64,000 nt of DNA from Panopea generosa. Its lineage: Eukaryota; Mollusca; Bivalvia; Adapedonta; Hiatellidae. Below the pieces are notes generated by a model. That model searched no databases and was not told the origin of the DNA. It worked only from the letters and a program-made list of their open reading frames with translations. Of this stretch, positions 1 through 11,816 are shown piece by piece. The stretch's first letter is position 1; every line of letters starts with the position of its first letter. The DNA is taken from the NCBI GenBank assembly GCA_029582155.1, contig CM055905.1, forward strand, positions 7,391,572 to 7,455,571, written 5' to 3'. Both the position numbers and the translations under genes were made by a program.

Positions 1-544
1 AAGACCTTATAGAGCGTTAAGAGATAAGTGATCTTGAGATGAAGACTTGGACCACTCAGCCATGAAGGACCCAGTTTAATATTAAATAATCCCAGTGAAC
101 ACATATCCCAGAGTTCATGTGTTTGGACACAAGTCAGTGCAATAGCACCACCTAGTGGTAACAAAGTGAGTTTCTGTAATATTTTTGTCCTGACAATATT
201 GCGATTTAGCCTGATTTATTACTTCTGTGTGCCTACTTATTGCAATTCTCAGATCACTGAGGCTGTAATGGCCAAGCTACTGACGGCCTCAAATAACAAA
301 TATATAAACTGTATTGATTTTTGTCAGGACACAATTTATCTGCAACTTCTTGGAATGGAAGTCTTTGCAGCGGTATATGTCACAATATCTAGATTTATAT
401 GGACTTTGAATTCACGACATCTGACATTTCATACTGGCGTTATCCATCAGGGGCCAGAAATTAGTGTGAAAGATTTCTATTTTGTTGTAGCAAAATTTAG
501 ATTTAATTATAAGGAATTATCCCTGTAAGTTGTAAGTTTAGAGG
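1..544. other. Upstream DNA, no gene recognised
   Basis: AT-rich sequence. An open frame of 120 codons runs from a GTG at 166 to 528 on the plus strand. Its translation shows no domain I recognise, has no good start context and is not flanked by obvious splice sites, so I do not call it a gene. Confidence 0.4.
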
Positions 545-665
545 AAGTGGCAGGGGGTGTACTGCAGGTGAACCTTCCAGGAACCCAGAAAAAAACAATG
601 GGTAGGTCAATTGATCGGCTGTAAGCACACGATGTTATAAAATGATGCGAGATATTCAAACAAAA
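545..665 (+). mobile_element. SINE family B, 3' fragment
   Basis: The segment matches the 3' half of the fuller element at 46186-46470: a 'gaaccttccaggaaccca' block, then a 'ctgtaagcacacgatgttat' block and the end 'atgatgcgagatattcaaa'. The tRNA-like head is missing, as in 5'-truncated retroposed copies. Confidence 0.6.
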
Positions 666-967
666 TTTATATATAGCTACTTTGTCTTATGTGCATATTA
701 GATTGAATTGTAGAAGACAGTTGTCATTGAATGGCATGCGATGATATGGAGAGCTTAGTTGACATTAGAAAATTTGACATCCAGTGTCTCCTGTTATGTT
801 CATTCTAAGATATCTTGTAATAAGATGCAATTCACTGTCCTGGTGGGAGGATAGAGTTCTGCTATATTAAGATCAAGTAATTGGGCAGATATAAATTATA
901 TGACTATTCTCATTTGTTACAGCAAGCAAACGTGCATCAGTTCTGCTTTGTTATGAGAGATACACCA

Positions 968-1858
968 TTTGGTAGTGAACAAAGATAAAGGTGTTTGGTA
1001 GTGAACAAAGATAAAGGTGTTTGGTAGTGAGCAGAGATAAAGGTGTTTGGTTGTAAGCAGATATAAAAGTGTTTGGTAATGAGCTGGTGTATGGTAGTGA
1101 GCAGAGATAAAGCTGTTTGGAAGTGAGCTGGTGTATAGTAGTGAGCAAAGATAAAGGTGTTTGGTAGTAAGCAGATATAAAAGTGTTTGGTAATGAGCTG
1201 GTGTATGGTAGTGAGCAGAGATAAAGCTGTTTGGAAGTGAGCTGGTGTATAGTAGTGAGCAAAGATAAAGGTGTTTGGTAGTGAGCTGATATAAAGCTGT
1301 TTGGTAGTGAGCATAAATAAAAGTGTTTGGTAGTGGGCTGAGATGAAGGTGTTTGGTAGTGAGCAGAGATAAAGGTGTTTGGTAGTGAGCAGAGATAAAG
1401 CTATTTGTAACTAAACCGAAATAAAAGTGTTTGGTAGTGAGTGGAGATAAAGGTGGTAGTGAGCAGAGATAAAGCTATTTGTAACTAAACCGAAATAAAA
1501 GTGTTTGGTAGTGAGTGGAGATAAAGATGGTAGTGAGCAGAGATAAAGCTGTTTGGTAGTGAGCTTAGATAAAGCTGATTGGTAGTCAACATAATTAAAG
1601 GTGTTTGGTAGTTAGCTGAGATAAAGATGTTTGGTAGTGAGCAGAGATAAAGCTGTTTGGTAGTGAGTTGAGATAAAGCTGTTTGGTAGTGAGCATAAAG
1701 AAAGGTGTTTGGTAGTGAGCTGAGATAAAGCTGTTTGGTAATGAGCATAAAGAAAGGTGTTTGGTAGTGAGCTGAGCTCAATAAAGGTGTTTGGTAGTGA
1801 GCTGAGCTCAATAAAGGTATTTGGTAGTGAGCTGAGATCATTTAAACTGTTTGATGGT
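968..1858. repeat. Minisatellite, ~26-33 bp units
   Basis: Degenerate tandem repeats of 'tttggtagtgagcagagata' plus 'aag(g/c)tg', with nested duplications (a ~115-bp block near 1067-1150 recurs at 1180-1265). The minus strand lacks stops over long stretches, which produces artefactual open frames. No coding meaning. Confidence 0.9.
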
Positions 1859-2651
1859 GAAATATATTGATATCTCAGTAAATGTCTTGACTTATCATAA
1901 AATGCTTTGTCAACAGCAGACATTGGTTCATCTATCAAGGATGTACTCCTTAGAGGAAACATACTTGATGGCCTATTTTCTGCAATTACTTGTGGGTGTT
2001 TGCACTAATTCAATTTTGTAGCGAGGAAAGAATAAGATTGAATTAGGAGATATGATATGCAGTAGATGAATGTTTTTGCATTAATAAATTTCTGAATAGG
2101 GGAATGCATTGTAGAGATCAGTATTTATGTTGATGTGTCGATTACACGGATTTTTAAAATGATCTATATCCAACAGATTGGTTACAGTTGCAAAAAACCA
2201 TTGAAATAGTGTGTCACTGAAATCAATTAAAGGATCTGATGATACATAACAGTATAGGTATAAAGGTCTCACTTACCTATTACCTCCCCTTAGCAGGGCT
2301 GGGAAATTCCATGTGTCCGCTTGTCATGTTGAGTGAACAGTTGGTCAGGACGAAAAGATTTTAGAAACTGACCTTAATATTTCTTTTGATTTGAAGTATT
2401 CAATAAAAAATGTTGGAAAGGGAGGACAAGTAGCTTTTATAAAAAATTCAAGCCCTGCTTATTGGTGACTGCAGGATTCTAAATTGCAACCAAGAAACTA
2501 GAGCTGTGTAAATTGGTTGAGCATTATTTTTGTTGAAAATGCATAAAATTGTCTGATTTCTTTGTACATAAAATAATAATGAGAACATTAGAATATTTTC
2601 ATAAGTTCTGCCAAGTTTGGATGACATTGGGCACTGTGTGATTACTAATGT
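1859..2651. other. No feature recognised
   Basis: AT-rich single-copy-looking DNA. A 63-codon minus-strand frame near 2081-2272 has no recognisable similarity. Confidence 0.4.
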
Positions 2652-2766
2652 TGTACCAGGTATCAGTCAGTGTCTAAGGTCATACCAGGTATCAGTCAGT
2701 GTCTAAGGTTATACCAGTGTCTAAGGTCGTACCAGGTATCAGTCAGTGTCTAAGGTCGTACCAGCT
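2652..2766. repeat. Short minisatellite, ~29 bp units
   Basis: About four units built on 'taccaggtatcagtcagtgt' plus 'ctaaggtca'; the third unit is shortened. Confidence 0.85.
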
Positions 2767-3154
2767 TTCAGCTGAGATCAATCTTCATGACTTTGAAAAG
2801 AATTGTAAAAACAATGTTTTTTAACTCTGACCGCGATTAATTCTGAGGGTTTCATTTGCCAATAAAACCAAATGCCATAATTATAATAATAACCTTCAAT
2901 GTGTTGAAAATGGTGTTAAACCCCATTCCACTTCAGTTCCTCCTTGCATTGTCATCAATGTTACTAGCAAGCTGAAATTAGAATTTGTAATTAAAACACC
3001 TAAACAGGTTTTTACCATGACAGCATAATATATAAAAACAAGTCAATCTTTTTGAACTGAATGTAGGCATTAATCAGGTGTTTATCATTATATAAGAAAG
3101 AAGTACATATATTATTACAGTATGTGCTATTATTCAGATACCTGATTATTGGTT

Positions 3155-3348
3155 TAGTTTATACTAAGTTTATTTTAGCTCCATTGCAATGAAAGCTCAG
3201 AGCTTATATGAACAGCTCTCAAGTCTGCTTCCTGGGTAGAACCAGTACTGAGTGTTGTTTTATGAGAGGCACTGGGTCGAGCTGGTGGATCGACCCGCAA
3301 CCTCTGGCGTGAGCGGCCAACACTCTATCAATTAGACTACCGCCCAGC
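3155..3348 (-). mobile_element. SINE family A
   Basis: Read on the minus strand, it starts with a tRNA-like head: an A-box-like 'ggcggtagtctaattgatag', then 'agtgttggccgctcacgcc' and a B-box-like 'ggttgcgggtcgatcca'. A body with 'actcagtactggttctaccc' follows. The tail is 'gagctaaaataaacttagtat'-like, shared with the copies at 3897, 15160, 30318, 34840, 39425 and 46535. Confidence 0.75.
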
Positions 3349-3379
3349 TTTTACTATTGGTTTGAAACTGATCTCGTTT

Positions 3380-3800
3380 AAGGGAATGTAAAAAAAAATT
3401 AAAATTGGCTTTTTCTACATAGTATATCATGCCTATATAATACACTGACCCGGTATTGTCACAGGATATTTATTTAAACATATAATATATTGAAAAAATA
3501 TATCCTAACACATGGCTACACGCCAAGGTCAGATTTAAATAGGTTTTCCACTTAAAATTACAGCATATTTTGTGACTTATTAAAATGAATCACATGATTT
3601 CATTTTTATTTAAATGTTTGGATGACAATGTCCTATCTGTTTTTAGAATTGGGATTTCATTTCAAGTTTACCACTCCAATTAACATAACGGTTTTGTCAC
3701 GTTTTGGTGGATTTGACATACCAACCATTCTTCTTTATTTACTATTTGTTTTTGCACGAGTTTCCCTTTGAAACTTATACCATCTTGTAGGAAATGACAT
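3380..3800 (+). repeat. Dispersed repeat D, copy 1
   Basis: Shares blocks with 9485-10010 and 48868-49395: 'aaaattggct', a 'tacactgacccggtattg' block, 'gcatattttgtgac', 'cacatgatttcat' and 'tttagaattgggatttcatt' followed by 'accactcca'. Non-coding; class unknown. Confidence 0.65.
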
Positions 3801-3896
3801 ATAGATTTGTCATATTACCTAAAATAAAATGTAATAAATCACATATTTAAACGCTACTTTAATGGTATCTGCTGCCAAAAACAAAATCATGTAAAG

Positions 3897-4122
3897 TGGG
3901 GCATTAGTGTTATAGATAGAGTGTTGCCCGCTCAATCCAGAGGTTGCTGATTCAATCCCCTGATTGACCCCATGCCTCTCATTAAACAACACTCAGTACT
4001 GGTTCTACCTAGGAAGCAGATCCGAGAGCAGTTTATATAAGCTCTGAGCAGACCCGAGAGCAGTTTATATAAGCTCTGAGCAGTCATCGCAATCGAGCTA
4101 AAATAAATTAGCATAAACTAAC
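3897..4122 (+). mobile_element. SINE family A with internal 33-bp duplication
   Basis: The tRNA-like head 'ttatagatagagtgttgccc' is followed by a B-box-like 'gaggttgctgattcaatccc'. The tail is 'gagctaaaataaattagcat'. The segment 'gagcagtttatataagctct' with flanks is present twice in tandem (4025-4085), a small internal expansion. Confidence 0.8.
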
Positions 4123-4525
4123 AAATTGTGTTTACTACTTCAGATATCTGGGGAACCTGTTATCAGATTAGGTTTCCCAATAGAATGGGTTAACAATGAC
4201 TGGTATTATCCCTGTTATTTACCTTCTCATTTCCAGGGATTTTGCCCACCTTGGCAGTAATTAGAGACTACTATTTACTGGAAGTATTATAGTTGATCTT
4301 CAAATGAAGTCATTGTGGCCATATTATTTTACATAATTATTTTACTATCCTATGACTACAGGGTGTTGCAGAAATGTGTTTTGATTTGTAACATAATTAT
4401 TTTTGTTACTATTTTATTCTTCTTTGCATCGATCATAAATAACTGCATAATATTAATCTTGGATATGTTTCACGAAAATAAAAAATCGCCGTAAGTCAGT
4501 TTGACAGTTTCTCCGTTGTATGTTT

Positions 4526-4605
4526 AAGTTTTTGGAGTGAGCGAGACTCCAACCTTTGACCTTAGTGATGGGAGGTAAGTTATCTTGAGGCCGCGCCTTG
4601 GACCA
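4526..4605 (-). mobile_element. SINE family C, head fragment
   Basis: On the minus strand it reads 'ggtccaaggcgcggcc', 'acttacctcccatcactaag' and 'ggttggagtctcgctcactc' then 'caaaaa', matching the copies at 14928 and 30629 (tRNA-Leu/Ser-like head). Confidence 0.6.
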
Positions 4606-4800
4606 TAAAAATTGTCACAGACAGATGTTGTATGATGTTGTCAACAAGACGGTCATGAATGACAGATATTGGGAAACATAAGAAATATGTTCTTTGAGTT
4701 CTTTTATAAAAGATTTTAAGGTCGCTGAAAACATGATTATATCCTGCAACTTGGTGTGTAGTTCTGATGGGTCGTCCGTGGCAGGGTGGGTGCAATATAC

Positions 4801-4990
4801 CTCACCCAGTCACATTATATTGACACCGGGTTGACCAGAACTATCCTCACTATATGCTGAGCACAAAGTGAGCAGGCTGATACCAGTAGTACCATTTTTC
4901 AAGTCTTTGGTATGACGCGACTTGGGATCGAACCCACGACTTTCTACATTTGGGGTGGATGTTCTACCACTAGACCATTGCTGTGATCAC
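4801..4990 (-). mobile_element. SINE family E
   Basis: On the minus strand: 'gcaatggtctagtggtagaa' (A box), then 'gtcgtgggttcgatcccaag' (B box), then a body with 'tggtatcagcctgctcactt' and 'ggtcaacccggtgtcaat', matching the elements at 21170 and 40617. Not a tRNA gene: no complete cloverleaf or acceptor stem. Confidence 0.75.
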
Positions 4991-6120
4991 TGCTGATGTC
5001 ATGAGTATGAACTCTGCAGCAGGATTAAAAACAATTATGTAAAGAAGTTTTCCAGTTACTTGTGACAGTAAGGTAGAATCTTAATATAATTCATTCTGGA
5101 GTTAACACAGTCATTGTAAAAAATGGCTGCCATGCTGAAAAATTATTCCACCTCCTATTGTGTTGAAAATGACATTCAAAACCCCAGCGAAGTTTACATA
5201 TAACCTTGATAAACACAATGCAGTCTTTATAAACACCCTGTACAAAGGTCATTTTTCATTATTATCAGATAAAAAGAAATGTGTCCATATCGGCATGAAC
5301 ATAAATGTGCCATTATTCCTGTGGTATTAGAAACTAAATGATGGATAACCAGGTTTGCTGTGCTCTTATTTTATGTGAAAACGAGACAATTCGATATGGG
5401 ATGAATAATTTATAACAGTGGACTTAAAGTGTTGTAGAGAGATGTTTGTTCCCTTTTATTGTATGTGTTACTAGACACTTATTGTCGGTACTTAGTTTAT
5501 TTTAAATTCTATAAAAGCAGATAATTAATCAAAAATTAAACTCAAAATTTACACGCAAAAAAAAAGTGTTAAACTGACATTTTCATCTGATATATCATAA
5601 TGACAAACATTACTAAAAGATAATTGAATAATTTTATTTTTTTACTGATTAATTACAAACATTATTGACAGTTAATTGTAAAAATAATATATGAAAAAAA
5701 AAATTAGAGATAGAATAACATGTTCATGATACCTTTTTAATTGTTATACTTTTCTGACTGATAAATAAATATTTCACAACAGACAAACAGAAATAAATCG
5801 ACACCTTTTTTACTAATAGATCTATGTTTCTCACTGGTTAAGGAACATCTGATCTATAAGAGGTGATAGAATTTTTTTTGTAAATCTTAGAAAAGGAATA
5901 ACAGCACTTTGATTGAAAGTCACCAAATACAAATAAAAATGGTGTATATTAATGTTGAGAAATTACAACTTTTAAGTCAATAAAATAATGTTCTATTCTG
6001 TTCTATTCATTTCTTCATTCAGACATAATATTTTAATTTTTTTTTTTGAATGGGGTTTAACGTCAAACATAAATGTAATTGACGGATTGACCCTGTTTGC
6101 TTTGATTAGAAATATCATTA
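4991..6120. other. No gene recognised
   Basis: AT-rich DNA with poly-A/poly-T runs. Short pieces near 5160 ('gttgaaaatgacattcaaaa') and 6045 ('gaatggggtttaacgtcaaa') resemble the 3' tail of SINE family C. Nothing coding. Confidence 0.4.
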
Positions 6121-6856
6121 TTATACCCCCAGATACAAAGTATATGGGGGCTATATAGGAGTCATGCTAGTCTGTCCGTCCATCTGTAAACAATTTTTGT
6201 GATTGCTATTTTTCAGCAACAACTGGCCAGAATTCAATGAAACTTCACAAGTGACTGGTACTAAGCCTAGTTGTGCATATTGTTGGCATGTTGTGCAAGA
6301 ATAAATTTTCAATGAGTTGTGGCCCTTTGAATTTTTCAGACATATTTTTTCCATCTGTGGACAATTTCTGTGATTGGTATTTCTCAGCAACCATTGGCCA
6401 GAATTCAATGAAACTTCACAAGTGACTGGTACTAAGCCTTGTTGTGCATATTGTCGGCATATTGCACAAGAATAAATTTTTGCAATGAATTATTGCCCTT
6501 TGAATTTTTCTGACATTTTTTTTTTGTGGTCGCTTTTTCCAGGCAACCATTGGCTGGAATTCAGTGACACTTCACAAAAGTGATTGGTACCAAGCGTAGT
6601 TGTGCATATTTTCAGCATGATGTGCGGGAATAATTTTTCAATGAATAATGGCCCTTTGAATTTTTCAGACATTTTTTTTGTTTTTCGCTGTTTCTCGGAA
6701 ACCATTGGCTGAAATTCAAGAACACTTCATAAAAGTGATTGTTTACTCCAATTGGTTCACTGTGTCAAAGAAGGCAGCAAAAGGGCGCAATAACTGTCAG
6801 GGCATGTAACCATCTGGGGTATTCATCACCTTCTGTGATATTTCTAGTTAATATAA
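6121..6856 (+). mobile_element. Pearl/Helitron-like non-autonomous element, copy 1
   Basis: It begins 'ttatacccccagatacaaag' and ends 'ggggtattcatcacc' followed by 'tgatatttctagtt'. Between lie a short 'gtctgtccgtccatctgt' microsatellite-like patch and about four diverged ~165-bp units containing 'gaattcaatgaaacttcaca' and 'ggccctttgaatttttc'. The same ends and the same order (5' end, microsatellite, tandem core, 3' end) occur at 22626-23790. Bivalve 'pearl' elements are known for this layout; family membership is inferred. Confidence 0.6.
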
Positions 6857-7689
6857 TAACATAATAGGAATGTCTATAATATTTTATCATAAGAAAGACA
6901 TCATTATTTTACTACATTATTTTTTTGCCGAACGAAAAATCTTTTCATTAATATACAGTCAATTAAACAGCGGAAACTCCAGGTTGAAACTCCAATCAAA
7001 AGAAATGCTTGTGTTTCACAGTATGTCTAGAGTTTCAGATGTTTTCTTAATATTGCAAAACAAAAAATCTCATACAAAATTCCAGGAAAATCATCTTGTT
7101 TTCGCATTATTTGAGTAAAAACTGCCGTTTTTCAAACATTTTTTTTTTTACATAAATTATTCATTTTATGTTCTGTATTTTTATATCATTTATATGAAAT
7201 ATTGCTTTGTCTTCGTCTGTTTCGGGTTGTGTTAATTGTCCAATTATTGTGCACTGTAAAACAAACACTTCCATTAAAGTCTCATCAGTCATAATCTGCA
7301 CGGGGAAATTACAATTGTAATATAATCATTTGAATAATTACAGAAACGACCTTGTATAGTAATATTTTATTCAAACATAAAAAAAGTTCAATCAAAAGAT
7401 AGCTTTTTCAAATTACAGGATTTAAAGTCTAATAATGGATTCCATCAAAATTAGATAGAGTTATGAAATATATGATGCATCATGCGGAAATTTTTAAACA
7501 CGGGTGCCTAACATTTTATTTTTGATGAAAACTATCATATTTCTCCTAATAAACGTGCCCTAGGCTGTGTCCCATTTTACGGCTGGGACGCATCTATTTG
7601 AGGAAAAAATATGCAATTTATAATAATTACAAAAATACTTACTACATTATTATTTTTTTGATTTTTTTTTTGAAAAAAACATGTCAATT
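6857..7689. other. No feature recognised
   Basis: AT-rich. An 82-codon open frame at 6870-7118 has low-complexity composition and no recognisable domain. Confidence 0.35.
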
Positions 7690-8225
7690 TGGTATAAAAT
7701 CATAAAAATATCATTAATTCCATGTTTGATGTGTCAGATTGGTATAAAATCATCAAAATACCATTAAAACAATGTTAGATGTGTCAGATTGGTATAAAAT
7801 CATCAAAAATCGTTTAGCATGTCGGATTGATAAAAATATCCTATTATATCAATGTTTAACATGTCAGATTGGTAAAAAATCATCAACATTTCATATTAAA
7901 TCAATGTTTGATATGTCAGATTGGTAAAAAATCATCAAAATATCATATTAAATCAATGTTTGATGTGTTGGATTGGTAAAAATATCCTATAAAATCAATG
8001 TTTAATGTGTCAGATTGGTAAAAAATCATCAAAATTTCATATTAAATCAATGTTTGATGTGTCAGATTGGTATAAAATCATCAAAATATCATATTAAATC
8101 AATGTTTCACGTGTTGGATTGGTAAAAATATCCAATTAAAGCAATGTTTAACGTGTTGGATTGGTAAAAAATCATCAAAATTTCATATTAGATCAAAGTT
8201 TACATGTCAGATTGGTAAAAAATCT
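7690..8225. repeat. Minisatellite, ~52-60 bp units
   Basis: About ten units based on 'atgtcagattggtaaaaaat', 'catcaaaatatcatattaaa' and 'tcaatgttt'. Some units are shortened. Confidence 0.85.
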
Positions 8226-8699
8226 ATTGGCTCAGTTTGAGGTGCAAGTCCATATTATCCTTACAATTAACTTAGCAGTGTGTAGACATGATTTGACTTC
8301 CACTACTTGTTACTCAGGCTAAAGTATTAGCAAAACAATCAGATATGAATTTTGTTTTGATATGAATATCATACTCAGGTAAGCGTTGCTCTTTGCATTT
8401 CTGCACTTAGCATTTTGTGATTATACACTTGCCTAATCATTTGCATTTGATGAACACAATTTTCTGCAAAATAAAATACTTGTGCCCTTTGCCCAGGAAT
8501 CATGGGGTGCAACTATTATGGTAGGAGCACTTAGTCTTAGTAAGTTAAGAAAAAAAGGTATGTTGATGTGTCAGTCATCTGACCTCCAGTTTTTCTCAAG
8601 ATATCGCAAGTCATATGTATATGTTATGAAATATACACAAAATTGTTAGTTTAAACTTATTTATTTTACTTTGATTGTGAAACAAGTTATTACAACTTA
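8226..8699. other. No feature recognised
   Basis: AT-rich intergenic DNA without a coding or structural signal that I can see. Confidence 0.4.
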
Positions 8700-8850
8700 G
8701 GCAAATCACACTTCCCGGTTATAAGCAGTACTAAGCATATGCAGAAAAGTGTCTTGCTCAAGGACACCACACATATCCGCTGTGGAGGATCGAGCCCACA
8801 AACCTCCGATCATGTGTTCAGTGCTCTACCACTAAATTGTCTGGAACCAT
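8700..8850 (-). mobile_element. SINE family D
   Basis: On the minus strand the head is 'aatttagtggtagagcactg', the B-box region 'ggtttgtgggctcgatcctc', and then 'tccttgagcaagacacttt', as in the copies at 31320, 32277, 36002 and 36676. Confidence 0.7.
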
Positions 8851-9484
8851 TTCCTAGAGTTGGCCAATGTGCTTGAGTTTTTGATGCTCCAACTATGGAA
8901 GTTTCACTGCATATAATTACAGAACGGTTGTCTCATTTCGTACACACATTTATTATAAGTCAGGTGGCATGCAGCCAGTCCATCTCAGGAACAGCAGCTG
9001 TTTCCATATCTTTTAATTAATATCCCATTGTGTGACTTTTTCACATTACAAAAGGGGCTGCAATGCAATACTCCTCGTACCTGAATACAAAACTCAAACA
9101 GAAGCTTCAATATAAGGATCTTATAACGGAAATAATGATATACGTGGTATTGATCAATGATTATGCAGGTTTTATTCTACTTTATTCAAGCAGAATGTGA
9201 TTGGTCGTTTTTAATTGGATTTCTATAGGTTTGTTTGGATCTGATATATGGTTACTCAGAAAACAAAGTGAGAAACGTGGATATTTATTTATTATATTGA
9301 GTTATTTATTTAGTGCACATGGAATAATTTCTGGATTTATATGGTTTTTATTTATCATAATTATTTACTATTGACTGCTCCACGCCATATTAATAAGTTC
9401 TGGGAGTAAACAAAAACTTAACATGACATTACACAATTATTATATGGGTAAATAGTATAAGTACTTAATGTTTTCTGTTAAAGG
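8851..9484. other. No feature recognised
   Basis: AT-rich; no coding signal. Confidence 0.4.
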
Positions 9485-10010
9485 AATTTATCAGGATTTT
9501 TCAAACTTTTAAAATTGGCTAAAAACATTTCATATATATCATACCTATATAATTATACTCTGATCCCATATTGCCAGAAGGATATGTGCCTAAGCTAGAC
9601 TAAAATAGATTTCCCGCTTAATATTGCAACCTATTTTGTGACATATTAATGAAGTCGTGTGATTTCCCTTTGATTTCAGTTTCATCGGTTATAAAGGTTT
9701 ACATGTAATAAAAACTTGTTTCATCTTAGAAAGAGTCAAAATGACATGCAAAGGTTGCCTGACAGTATTTAACAGATGTCTATTTTTAGAATGGGGTTTT
9801 GTTTCAAGTTCACCACTCCAATACAAATCTCGTTTTTGTCACGTTTTGGTGGATTTGACGTACAAAACCATTCAGAGTTCATTTATTAATGATATGCTTT
9901 TTATCCATTTTAATAATTATTCTAATTTTTTAAAGACATTTATAGGGTTTGTATTTAATGGGAAAGGGCAATGTCACTTATATACAAATTATGTCACTAT
10001 ATATAAAATT
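9485..10010 (+). repeat. Dispersed repeat D, copy 2
   Basis: Aligned by eye with 3380-3800 and 48868-49395: 'tcaaacttttaaaattggct', 'ctgatcccatattgccagaa', 'cctattttgtgaca', 'gtttcatcttagaaagagtc', 'tttagaatggggttttgttt', 'ggtggatttgacgtac', 'tttttatccattttaataat'. A 100-codon open frame (9741-10043) lies wholly in the repeat and is not called a gene. Confidence 0.7.
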
Positions 10011-11654
10011 GAGAAATTTATCAATTTTAATACCTGTGAGTAAAATTAATGGAATGATTAGTATAATATATAATACTAAATGCCTTCAGAGTGCCTAGAT
10101 CATTATTATATATGAAGCCTATTTAAAATTGGTACGATACTGTATGACTTAGTATAATTTTATCCAAAATTATTTCATTAAAATCTATAAGAACTATATA
10201 ATAATAGAGTTCTGGGAAAAGAAATTCGTTTTTTGAAAGTTTGCATAATATTGACGCAAAATTTCGTGAAACCTCATGTTCAATTATTTTGACTTCCATT
10301 ATCATCTCGGGGGATACAAATCAATATTGTTACTTTGCAGAATGAAATTTTGAACAAAATGAAACCTTTAATCTGATTAATTTGTGTTTTAAATTTTTGA
10401 AGTACTTAATTTTTTAAGTTATGTAGCTACTAAAAAAAAAATAGATGCAAAATTACTTGAAATTTTTAATTATAGATCATTTCACATGATTAAAACACCA
10501 TAACATATTTAATATTAGATTCAACTTACATTTTATGTGCACAAAATCAGTGGCCTGTGCATTCTGAATAATGAATTTGCCAAATAATTGATCCTTTTAT
10601 TGTCATCATTTGAATAGATCCCCTATGTAAGTCCTTGATGTACATAACGCGTATTCTATCCAAAAAAAATTTCAATACTATTAATAATTAAGATTTTTAT
10701 TCAACGAGAAAACTCAGTTGGACTTATTCAAATCTTCCCTGAGGTTATCAACACTCGACAACAAATTGTTTAAAGACCATGATTGTGTTTAACACTAAAG
10801 CAAATAGCAAATAAACATCATAATAATAATATACTGATTTTGAAAGGCAATATTATGGAACTGTTATAAAGTAAGTTCACTTCAAAATACATGTGAAATA
10901 AATCATACAATAAAAAAATTAAAAAAATATTCTCAGAAAAAACTCACTGTCCAATTTCAATATTGCTATTCAGAATTCAGACAAAATAAAGAGATATCAA
11001 TAAACATCATAATTGGATCATTAGCTGGTGAGAAACATGCAAATAAAATGTAAAAACAACTGTATGCTCATGCTGAATTTTACAGATAAAATATTATCTG
11101 TTAATTGATCAAGAATAGCCAGTTCATGAAAGTGAAAGGGATTGCAGGAGGTCGATCTTAACATTGATGTCTGGTTCTTGGAGATGGTTGCAGTGATTAT
11201 GCGTGATACACATTGTGCAATTTCATAGGAAACAGATTGGAAAGGTGTTTTTTCTTTAATCAAATTCTTTGAGTGATGTTTCTGCACTGTAGTTTGTGTG
11301 GGTGATTATTTTGATGGATATATTTATCTGTGAATATTGATAAAAAATTATTTTAAAAATGTTTTGGTATCATTAGATTATTCTGTGTATTGCATATAAT
11401 GATACATGTTAAAATCTATGTTTTGAATAATTAATACAAATGTCATGTTAAAGCTCTCGTTATAGGTTGTTAAAATTTAATGAGCACGTACATTGCTCAA
11501 TAAAAATTTTTATTAGAAATTCTGATGTATTCTATATTACAAAAGGAAGTCGACAATGACTTTTTAATCATTTATATTTATTCATTCAACTGAAGCTGCT
11601 TGTAAGTGTAAAACTGCAGTGTTTATGATTGATTTTTTTATGACATATCGATAT
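10011..11654. other. No gene recognised
   Basis: AT-rich DNA. An 88-codon minus-strand frame (11287-11021) has mixed composition but no domain I can name. Treated as chance. Confidence 0.35.
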
Positions 11655-11816
11655 ACAGTCAAACCTGTCTTTAAAACAGCCAGTCAAGGTTAGGAGCAAA
11701 AGTGACCTTTTAAGACAGATTGTTGCTTATTACAGGTTAATTTGAAAGAATAGAAGTGTGAAATAGCAAATATGGGCTGCTTAAGACAAGTGGCCGCTTA
11801 ATGGAGGTGACTGGCA
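11655..11816 (+). repeat. Interspersed repeat of unknown class
   Basis: The block 'cagtcaaacctgtctttaaa' to 'ggccgcttaatggaggtgac' has the look of a short interspersed repeat common in invertebrate DNA. No second copy is seen in this window, so the call rests on general familiarity. Confidence 0.35.

Noticed and set aside
166-528. 120-codon open frame as a gene
   Set aside because: GTG start, no recognisable domain, and only slightly longer than expected by chance in 64 kb of six-frame search.
937-1962. Minus-strand frames of 103-125 codons rich in SLPNTFI-type repeats
   Set aside because: Translation of the 26-33 bp minisatellite; no start context or conserved domain.
9741-10043. 100-codon plus-strand frame
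   Set aside because: Lies within dispersed repeat D, and the corresponding frame is not kept in the other copies by eye.
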